Positions 6,442 to 11,928 of a stretch of 15,319 nt of DNA are shown here, one piece after another (within the stretch, counting starts at the first letter, position 1; every line of letters begins with the position of its first letter). The position numbers were made by a program, and so were the translations under genes. The notes beneath the pieces were generated by a model. The model was not told the origin of the DNA. It ran no database searches and worked only from the letters and a program-made list of their open reading frames with translations. This stretch comes from Prevotellaceae bacterium UBA3849 (GTDB lineage Bacteria > Bacteroidota > Bacteroidia > Bacteroidales > Bacteroidaceae): NCBI GenBank assembly GCA_002392645.1, contig DGHL01000046.1, forward strand, positions 1-15,319. Reading direction: 5' to 3'.

Positions 6442-7236
6442 ATGAAACAATACCTTGACCTGCTTAAAAGAATCACGACGGAAGGCGTAGTGAAAACCGA
6501 CCGCACCGGCACAGGCACCAAGAGTGTCTTTGGCCATCAGATGCGCTTCAACATGGCAGATGGTTTTCCATTGCTGACCACCAAGAAACTGCACCTGAAG
6601 TCTATCATACACGAACTGCTGTGGTTCCTTGCCGGAGATACAAACATAAAATACCTGCAAGAAAACGGTGTGCGTATCTGGAACGAATGGGCCGACGAGA
6701 ACGGCGAACTGGGACCGGTATATGGACATCAGTGGCGTTCATGGCCAGACTACAACGGTGGCACTATCGACCAGATTAAGCAGTGTGTAGATCTCATTAA
6801 GAACCATCCTGACTCTCGTCGCATAATGGTAAGTGCGTGGAACCCTGCAGAGGTGCCACAGATGGCTTTGCCACCATGCCACTGCCTGTTTCAGTTCTAC
6901 GTGGCAGACGGCAAACTGTCACTGCAGCTATATCAGCGCAGCGCCGATACATTCCTCGGTGTACCATTCAATATAGCATCCTATGCCCTGCTCCTCCAGA
7001 TGATGGCACAGGTCACAGGACTTGAGTGCGGCGACTTCGTGCATACCACTGGCGACACTCACCTATATCTCAACCATCTTGAGCAGGCTGAGCTGCAGCT
7101 TACGCGCACCCCTCGCCCACTGCCTAAGATGCTGATAAACCCAGACGTCAAGGACATATTCTCTTTCCGCTATGAGGACTTTGAACTGACCGACTACGAT
7201 CCGTGGCCACACATCAAGGCTGAGGTCAGCGTATAG
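6442..7236 (+). CDS. thyA: thymidylate synthase
   Basis: ThyA methylates dUMP to dTMP with 5,10-methylenetetrahydrofolate, leaving dihydrofolate. From ATG 6442 the protein has 264 residues, the same length as E. coli ThyA, and starts MKQYLDLL against E. coli MKQYLELM. Visible sites are DRTGTGT at 20-26, the active-site PPCH with Cys146 at the E. coli position, QLYQRSADTFLGVPFNIASY in the dUMP-binding region, and GDTHLYLNH. A longer in-frame reading from a TTG at 6409 is rejected because that codon lies within the promoter. A dihydrofolate reductase gene often follows thyA in bacteria, but none is present here. Confidence 0.97.
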   Translation: MKQYLDLLKRITTEGVVKTDRTGTGTKSVFGHQMRFNMADGFPLLTTKKLHLKSIIHELLWFLAGDTNIKYLQENGVRIWNEWADENGELGPVYGHQWRSWPDYNGGTIDQIKQCVDLIKNHPDSRRIMVSAWNPAEVPQMALPPCHCLFQFYVADGKLSLQLYQRSADTFLGVPFNIASYALLLQMMAQVTGLECGDFVHTTGDTHLYLNHLEQAELQLTRTPRPLPKMLINPDVKDIFSFRYEDFELTDYDPWPHIKAEVSV

Positions 7237-7384
7237 GCAAATGTCTATTTTGTCCTATTCCGACACTGTCGTCAACCCCATATTCTTGGCGTTATTTCAA
7301 AAAAACTGACAGATGATTGCGTACAGCGCAGTTTCAGAGCGTTTGTAACTCATTGATATTCAATAACGGTATTTTTCTTTCCAT
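7237..7384. other. non-coding spacer after thyA
   Basis: I find no credible gene here. Small palindromes are present, for example ATTGA-TAT-TCAAT near 7357-7369. There is no clear terminator directly after thyA. With 7385-7635 it makes a 399-nt space between convergent genes; the remainder holds the repeat array and the large hairpin described separately. Confidence 0.5.
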
Positions 7385-7491
7385 GTAATATGATAGCTTT
7401 TACAAGGTAATATGATAGCTTTTACCTCGTAAAAGCTATCACTTTACAATACAAAAGCAGCCAAATAGCAACGTAAAAGCATACAAATTAC
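7385..7491. repeat. 22-bp-period array of mixed-orientation 19-bp units
   Basis: Units of 19 bp separated by 3 bp start at 7385, 7407, 7429, 7451 and 7473, an exact 22-bp spacing. The first two are identical (GTAATATGATAGCTTTTAC). The third (7429-7447) is the same unit inverted, matching 17 of 19 bases. The fifth (7473-7491) is also inverted and matches about 15 of 19. The fourth (7451-7469) is strongly decayed, about 11 of 19. Neighbouring inverted units (7407-7425 and 7429-7447) can form a long hairpin. There are no variable spacers, so this is not CRISPR. Confidence 0.85.
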
Positions 7492-7529
7492 CGCCCTTTG
7501 AGAGGTCTGATGACCTTCAAAGGGCGGTA
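7489..7529. terminator. large hairpin between convergent thyA and the transporter gene
   Basis: TACCGCCCTTTGA (7489-7501) pairs perfectly with TCAAAGGGCGGTA (7517-7529). An inner AGGTC-TGAT-GACCT stem adds five pairs with only one bulged G at 7502. The hairpin begins in the last three bases of the repeat array. It is well placed to stop transcription from both sides, but neither flank has a strong T-run. Confidence 0.7.
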
Positions 7530-7635
7530 TTCGTATATAAAAGAGCTGTTAAACTCTTCTATTTTCGTTTTTTCCACGAACTTTTTTTCGAACCCGAAAT
7601 ATCAAAAATGTCCTATATCACGCCTAACGGAGTAT

Positions 7636-8556
7636 TCAGTTTGAACCTATATAGAGCAGGAGCATAGAGAGGAGAACGAGGAGAAGGTCGAAAGCCTTTG
7701 CCTTCAGGTTCTTCTCTTGGAATATCAAGGCTCCGCACAGGAAGCTTACTATAACACTGCCACGACGCACCATGCTCACGACACTTATCATTGCGCCGTC
7801 TATGCCGAGGGCATAGAAATAGACGAAGTCTGCCATTGACAGGAATATGCTGATTAGCGGTATAGACCAGTGCCAGTGAAACGGCGTGGTTTTCTTGCGT
7901 GTAGGCCACCATAGCAATACGAGCATGGCTGCCATCATGAAGAACTGGTATATGTTATACCAGCCCTGCACCGCCATCTTGTTCAGTCCCACACCACCGT
8001 TGGCAGGCGATGCCATGAGATACTTGTCGTACAGTCCTGATATAGCTCCGAGCACATTGGCAAGGAAAACGAAGTATATCCACTTGTCCTTAAACCAGTT
8101 TATGCCCTCTTTCTTACTTGTATGCTTCAGCAACTCTATGCCTATCAGCGCCACGAGCACACCAAGCCACTGCCACAGATTAAGTCGCTCGGCGAATATC
8201 AACATTGCGCCCACGAGCACCATGACGGGGCGTGTGGCATTGATAGGACCTACAATGGTCAGCGGCAGGTGCTTCAGTCCGAAATATGCCAACAACCATG
8301 ATGCAAGCACTATGCACGACTTGATGATGATATACTTATGTCCTTCCCATCCGTATTCCTGACAGAAGAACATTGAGCCTTCGGCTATCTGACCTGTATG
8401 CGACAGCCATATAAAAGGCACGAATATAAGACTTGAAAACAAAGTATTAAGGAGAAGCACCGGTATGACGGCGTTCTCCTTTAGTGACTGTTTCTTGAAT
8501 ACGTCATAGAATCCTAACAGCGTTGCTGAGAGGAATGCGAGTAATATCCAAAGCAT
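7636..8556 (-). CDS. EamA/DMT-family membrane transporter
   Basis: The 306-residue protein is strongly hydrophobic, with about ten predicted membrane segments, roughly at residues 2-18, 31-50, 77-94, 98-119, 126-143, 159-176, 202-217, 231-250, 256-278 and 286-303. It divides into two similar halves, as in drug/metabolite transporters of the EamA type. The end of segment 4 into 5 (RPVMVLVGAMLIFAERLNLW) and the matching SVIVSFLCGALIFQEKNL in the second half show the repeated R/S...GAL/MIF.E pattern typical of the family. It belongs in the inner membrane. The substrate cannot be told. It lies 56 nt downstream of trpS on the same strand and may be read from the trpS promoter through the intervening hairpin. 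Confidence 0.85.
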   Translation of the reverse strand: MLWILLAFLSATLLGFYDVFKKQSLKENAVIPVLLLNTLFSSLIFVPFIWLSHTGQIAEGSMFFCQEYGWEGHKYIIIKSCIVLASWLLAYFGLKHLPLTIVGPINATRPVMVLVGAMLIFAERLNLWQWLGVLVALIGIELLKHTSKKEGINWFKDKWIYFVFLANVLGAISGLYDKYLMASPANGGVGLNKMAVQGWYNIYQFFMMAAMLVLLWWPTRKKTTPFHWHWSIPLISIFLSMADFVYFYALGIDGAMISVVSMVRRGSVIVSFLCGALIFQEKNLKAKAFDLLLVLLSMLLLYIGSN

Positions 8557-8612
8557 GATTTAGTCGTTTAGTCGTTTGGGACACCCTCCCTGACAGGGAG
8601 GGGCGGGGTGGG
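8557..8612. repeat. G/C-rich hairpin and TTTAGTCG repeats between trpS and the transporter gene
   Basis: CCCTCCCT (8584-8591) pairs with AGGGAGGG (8595-8602) around a GAC loop and is followed on the plus strand by more G-rich sequence. Next to the transporter start is TTTAGTCG twice in tandem (8559-8574). The 10-mer TTTAGTCGTT recurs on the minus strand near 13842-13851. The hairpin could reduce read-through from trpS, but no T-run follows. Confidence 0.6.
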
Positions 8613-9704
8613 TCAATTAGTTGCGAAGCGCTTTGCCTGCTCTGCGATAAGATCCTTGTCGTCAAAGTAGTTTATCTGCATAGCCTGCTTCACCTCGTTG
8701 AGTGTCTGTATGCCACGCTCACGTGCAGCCTCAGTACCCTTACGGAGTATCTCATACACCTCAGGTATGCGCTGCTCCCAGTAGTGACGGCGCTCACGAA
8801 TAGGCTCAAAGCGAGAGTTGAGCACGTTGTAGAGGAACTTCTTACATGTTCCGTCGCCCAATCCGCCACGCGTATAGTGTGCCTTCATCTCGTCAAGGTT
8901 CTTGTATTCAGGCAAGAACTCAGCAAAGTCCTTGTCTTCGCAGAAAGCATCAAGATATGTAAATACCGTATTGCCCTCCAGGTGTCCTGGGTCTTCTATC
9001 TGCAGGTGCTGTGGGTCGGTAAACATAGAATTTACCTTCTTCTTCAGTTCCTTGGCTGTATCAGAAAGGTATATGCAGTTACCGAGCGACTTAGACATCT
9101 TTGCCTTACCGTCAGTACCAGGCAGGCGCATGCACGCCTGATTGTCAGGCAGCAATATCTTTGGCTCCACCAGAACATCGCCGCCATAGATATGGTTGAA
9201 GCGGCGCACTATCTCGTTGGTCAGCTCAAGCATAGGCTTCTGGTCCTCACCTACCGGCACGGTCGTTGCCTTGAAAAGTGTGATATCCGCAGCCTGTGAG
9301 ATAGGATAGCAGAAGAAACCTGTAGGTGTACCACCCTCAAACTTACGCATCTCAAGCTCAGTCTTTACGGTAGGATTACGCTGAAGGCGCTGCACGCTGA
9401 CGAGGTTCATGTAATAGAACGACAGTTCGGTAAGCTCTGGCACTGCAGACTGTATGAAGATATTGGTCTTCTCAGGATCAAGGCCTACAGAGAGATAGTC
9501 GAGCGCTACCTCTATGATGTTCTGACGTACTTTCTCCGGATTATCAAAATTATCTGTCAACGCCTGTGCGTCGGCTATCATAACGAAGATTTTGTCGAAC
9601 TCGCCAGAGTTCTGCAGTTCTACGCGTCGGCGAAGTGAACCAACGTAGTGTCCGATGTGAAGGCGACCAGTTGGACGGTCACCAGTAAGTATTACTTTTT
9701 CCAT
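8613..9704 (-). CDS. trpS: tryptophanyl-tRNA synthetase
   Basis: This class I synthetase charges tRNA-Trp with tryptophan using ATP. The 363-residue protein has the two signature motifs of the class: LHIGH (residues 15-19, within TGDRPTGRLHIGHYVGSL) and KMSKS (202-206). Between them is VPVGEDQKPMLELTNEI, typical of TrpS, and QAADI, typical of the TrpRS/TyrRS group. The closely related tyrosine enzyme is excluded by the short C-terminus without an S4-like domain and by the GEDQ segment. It has a long upstream region (about 370 nt from the likely -7 box) containing a tandem duplication and short reading frames, with no run of tryptophan codons. Confidence 0.95.
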   Translation of the reverse strand: MEKVILTGDRPTGRLHIGHYVGSLRRRVELQNSGEFDKIFVMIADAQALTDNFDNPEKVRQNIIEVALDYLSVGLDPEKTNIFIQSAVPELTELSFYYMNLVSVQRLQRNPTVKTELEMRKFEGGTPTGFFCYPISQAADITLFKATTVPVGEDQKPMLELTNEIVRRFNHIYGGDVLVEPKILLPDNQACMRLPGTDGKAKMSKSLGNCIYLSDTAKELKKKVNSMFTDPQHLQIEDPGHLEGNTVFTYLDAFCEDKDFAEFLPEYKNLDEMKAHYTRGGLGDGTCKKFLYNVLNSRFEPIRERRHYWEQRIPEVYEILRKGTEAARERGIQTLNEVKQAMQINYFDDKDLIAEQAKRFATN

Positions 9705-9712
9705 TTATTATA

Positions 9713-9735
9713 GATGGGTCTTATTAATTCCCACC
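9713..9735. repeat. dispersed ~23-bp palindromic motif, copy 3
   Basis: GATGGG (9713-9718) and CCCACC (9730-9735) flank TCTTATTAATT. It matches copy 2 at 20 of 23 positions. It lies 9 nt upstream of the trpS start codon, within the mRNA leader, unlike the other two copies, which follow stop codons. Confidence 0.7.
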
Positions 9736-9743
9736 GCAGTTGA

Positions 9744-9864
9744 TTAGTTATTTATGGGTTGAGTCATCTCGCCGTCTTTTCGCTTTTCATCATGGCATAC
9801 TGGCAGTTTCATAGTCAACATAGTCCTCTATGCTACTAACAAACAGGCTCCATGCCATTGACAT
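9744..9864 (-). other. two short overlapping reading frames in the trpS leader
   Basis: On the minus strand, ATG 9862-9864 opens a 24-codon frame (begins MSMAWSLFVSS, stop at 9790-9792). ATG 9819-9821 opens a 25-codon frame in another phase (begins MLTMKLPVCHDEK, stop at 9744-9746). Both lie between the presumed trpS promoter and the trpS start, so they could be leader peptides. Only one Trp codon occurs in the first frame and none in the second, so a classical tryptophan attenuator is not supported. They may be chance frames. Confidence 0.2.
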
Positions 9865-9934
9865 AAACTCGAAAATATAACAAAGCGAGTAAACATAACC
9901 CACTTATATTTTTTAAGCAGTGTTTGTTATTCCA

Positions 9935-10081
9935 TTGCGAGTGCACGAGCGCGCACGAAGCAAATAGTGCGAGTCTATCGAAGATTGGCGCACGTCTCTG
10001 ATTTGCGAGTGCACGAGCGCGCACGAAGCAAATAGTGCGAGTCTATCGAAGATTGGCGCACGTCTCTGATTTGCGAGTGCA
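9935..10081. repeat. 68-bp tandem duplication upstream of trpS
   Basis: A 68-bp unit (9935-10002) is followed by an identical copy (10003-10070) and the first 11 bp of a third (10071-10081, TTGCGAGTGCA). The unit starts TTGCGAGTGCACGAGCGCGC and holds several GTGC/GCAC palindromic words. It is much more GC-rich than the AT-rich flank at 9860-9934. The partial third copy runs into the likely trpS -7 box, so the array would be the first part of the trpS transcript. The perfect identity suggests a recent duplication. Confidence 0.93.
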
Positions 10082-10087
10082 AAGTTA
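10080..10087 (-). promoter_or_regulatory. possible -7 box of the trpS promoter
   Basis: TAACTTTG on the minus strand fits the Bacteroidetes -7 consensus. The matching TTTG about 20 nt upstream is missing, because that place is taken by the amylase terminator hairpin. If used, the trpS leader would be about 370 nt long. Confidence 0.45.
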
Positions 10088-10092
10088 CAAAA

Positions 10093-10127
10093 AAAAAACG
10101 AGAAACACTATATGTTTCTCGTTTTTT
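10093..10127 (-). terminator. bidirectional terminator of the amylase gene
   Basis: AAAAAACGAGAAACA (10093-10107) pairs perfectly with TGTTTCTCGTTTTTT (10113-10127) around CTATA. The arm ends in A-runs and T-runs, so the hairpin has a U-tract in either direction. It lies 12 nt after the amylase stop codon. Confidence 0.92.
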
Positions 10128-10138
10128 ATCGCTTTACA

Positions 10139-11779
10139 CTACAATTTCCATATTCTTGCCCCGTAAGCCTGCACCGTCATACTAACCTTACCATTTTCTT
10201 GTAGTTGCAACGTCTGCTGCTCTCCGGTAAGCAAATCCTTTGCCTTATATGCCTTTTCCGCTATTGACAGCGTGCGCATGGCATGCGCCGGTATATTGAC
10301 GTCTATGTCCGCCACGTGGTCGCTGAAGTTGCACACCACAAGCAGTATATCCTTGTCTTTCTTGCGCAGGAAGCCAAACAGGCGGTTATTATCAAACTTG
10401 TCAGACCAAGGGTTGGCATACATCAGGTCATAGAAATCACCGTCAATGGCTTTCTCCTTACGGGCTATCTGCAACACCTTCTCGTGCATGGTATATATAT
10501 ATTGCTCATCATCGCTCAGTGTACCGTCGGCAGCCCTGCACAAGGTATCTATGCTCCAGTAGTCGAAGATAGTAGTCCTACCGTCAACACCGCTGAAGCC
10601 CTCCTTGTCCATGCCTTTCTCGCCGTATTCCTCAGCAGCATACAGCATAAACGGATTAGAGCGCATCAACACCGACGCCACGAGTCCCGGTATGCCTTTT
10701 CTTGCATCACCGGCAAAGAAATCGGATGCCACACGCTGTTCATCATGATTCTCAAGGAAATAAAGCATGTGGCGTGATATATCGTCTGTAGATTGCCATG
10801 CTCCCGTTATGAAACTTGCGCTGCCATTGCCGCATATCACGTTGCGCATAGTGTCGTACATCCCCACCTTGTCATACAGATAGTCAAAACCCGAGTGTAT
10901 ATAGATGCGATATTCGGCAGGATTATACACCTCACCTATGAATATGATGTCAGGATAACGATATTTCACCTTGTCTGTAGCCCATGCCCAGAACGCCGCA
11001 GGCACCATCTCTGCCATGTCGCAGCGGAAACCGTCGATGCCCTTCTTTGCCCAGAACAGTAGTATGTCGGTCATTTTGTTCCATGTGTCAGGGATTGGAT
11101 CGAAGTGGCCGTAATGCGTATAGTAATCCACACCATAGTTGAGTTTCACCGTCTCATACCAGTCGTTCATTCCCGGATGTGGGTCAAAGTGGTCGTTACC
11201 TGTTGACTTTGCTGGATATTCCTCATAACCCTGCACATCGAACTGCGGTTCAAACTTACAGCCCGGACAATAATAGAAGTTGTTTTGCGGATTAAAGCCT
11301 TCGTTGCTATTGTCATTAGCTCCGAGGTCTTTCACTCCCCTCGGCTTTACCACCGACTTATATTGGCGCGCCACATGATTTGGCACGAAGTCCATTATCA
11401 CCTTCAGCCCTGCTTTATGGGCGCGGGCTATCATTGCCTCAAACTCCTCCATGCGCTTGTCAACCTTAACCGCAAGGTCTGGATCTACATCGTAGTAGTC
11501 GCATATAGCGTATGGGGAGCCGGCCCTACCCTTCACCACTGCAGGATGCTGCGCAGGGATTCCATATTTGGTATAGTCAGTCTGCGTGGCATGGCGTATG
11601 ACACCAGTGAACCATATATGAGAGAATCCCATCTCACGTATATGCTTCAGCGTCTTTACATTAAAGTCCTTGAATTTACCCGTACCATTCTCCTCTATCG
11701 TACCGTTTTCCTTACGGTTAACATTACGGTTGCCATAGAGACGGGTTAAGACTTGGTAAATAAGAATCTTGTCGTTCAT
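10139..11779 (-). CDS. intracellular GH13 alpha-amylase family enzyme
   Basis: The 546-residue protein shows all four conserved regions of glycoside hydrolase family 13. Region I is DFVPNH (130-135), region II is GFRCD with nucleophile Asp254, region III is IGEV with acid/base Glu283, and region IV is ENHDEQ with Asp346. A beta-sheet domain typical of the family closes the protein (about 455-546). There is no signal peptide (MNDKILIYQV...), so it should act in the cytoplasm on imported or stored alpha-glucans, unlike the secreted SusG type. The exact specificity (alpha-amylase, glucanotransferase or another) cannot be told. An insert around 156-225 before region II contains CPGC (171-174), which may be a metal or disulfide site. 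It has its own promoter and terminator, so it is a single-gene unit. Confidence 0.9.
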   Translation of the reverse strand: MNDKILIYQVLTRLYGNRNVNRKENGTIEENGTGKFKDFNVKTLKHIREMGFSHIWFTGVIRHATQTDYTKYGIPAQHPAVVKGRAGSPYAICDYYDVDPDLAVKVDKRMEEFEAMIARAHKAGLKVIMDFVPNHVARQYKSVVKPRGVKDLGANDNSNEGFNPQNNFYYCPGCKFEPQFDVQGYEEYPAKSTGNDHFDPHPGMNDWYETVKLNYGVDYYTHYGHFDPIPDTWNKMTDILLFWAKKGIDGFRCDMAEMVPAAFWAWATDKVKYRYPDIIFIGEVYNPAEYRIYIHSGFDYLYDKVGMYDTMRNVICGNGSASFITGAWQSTDDISRHMLYFLENHDEQRVASDFFAGDARKGIPGLVASVLMRSNPFMLYAAEEYGEKGMDKEGFSGVDGRTTIFDYWSIDTLCRAADGTLSDDEQYIYTMHEKVLQIARKEKAIDGDFYDLMYANPWSDKFDNNRLFGFLRKKDKDILLVVCNFSDHVADIDVNIPAHAMRTLSIAEKAYKAKDLLTGEQQTLQLQENGKVSMTVQAYGARIWKL

Positions 11780-11852
11780 GTTATATTATTTTATGATTAT
11801 AAAGGTATGTACGGTATAGCCATCTAACATCCCCATTGGGGTATTACAGCGA

Positions 11853-11884
11853 CAAAGTTACTTTTTTTATTTTAAATATGCAAA
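11853..11884 (-). promoter_or_regulatory. promoter of the amylase gene
   Basis: On the minus strand TTTG (11881-11884), 20 nt, then TAACTTTG (11853-11860) matches the Bacteroidetes consensus exactly. The leader is then about 67 nt and includes a small CCCC-ATT-GGGG hairpin (11831-11841). Confidence 0.82.
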
Positions 11885-11928
11885 TAAAAATCACTCTAAT
11901 TTAATTTACCGAACTTTTCTTTTTACCT

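Noticed and set aside
7385..7491. CRISPR array
   Set aside because: Spacers are only 3 bp, units occur in both orientations, and no cas gene is present.
8784..9299. 171-codon plus-strand frame opposite trpS
   Set aside because: It lies inside trpS, which carries both class I signature motifs; the frame itself has no domain pattern.
9836..10024. 62-codon minus-strand frame in the trpS leader
   Set aside because: Its first half is simply the translated 68-bp repeat and it has no homology that I recognise. The second half is hydrophobic, but this alone is not enough to call a gene.
9935..10081. CRISPR or rRNA-like repeat
   Set aside because: The two units are contiguous and identical over their full 68 bp with no variable spacer.
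9705..10087. T-box or Trp attenuator upstream of trpS
   Set aside because: No T-box sequence, no tandem Trp codons and no terminator hairpin directly before trpS could be found.
10283..10777. 164-codon plus-strand frame opposite the amylase gene
   Set aside because: Shadow of the GH13 gene, covering its conserved region IV; no independent evidence.
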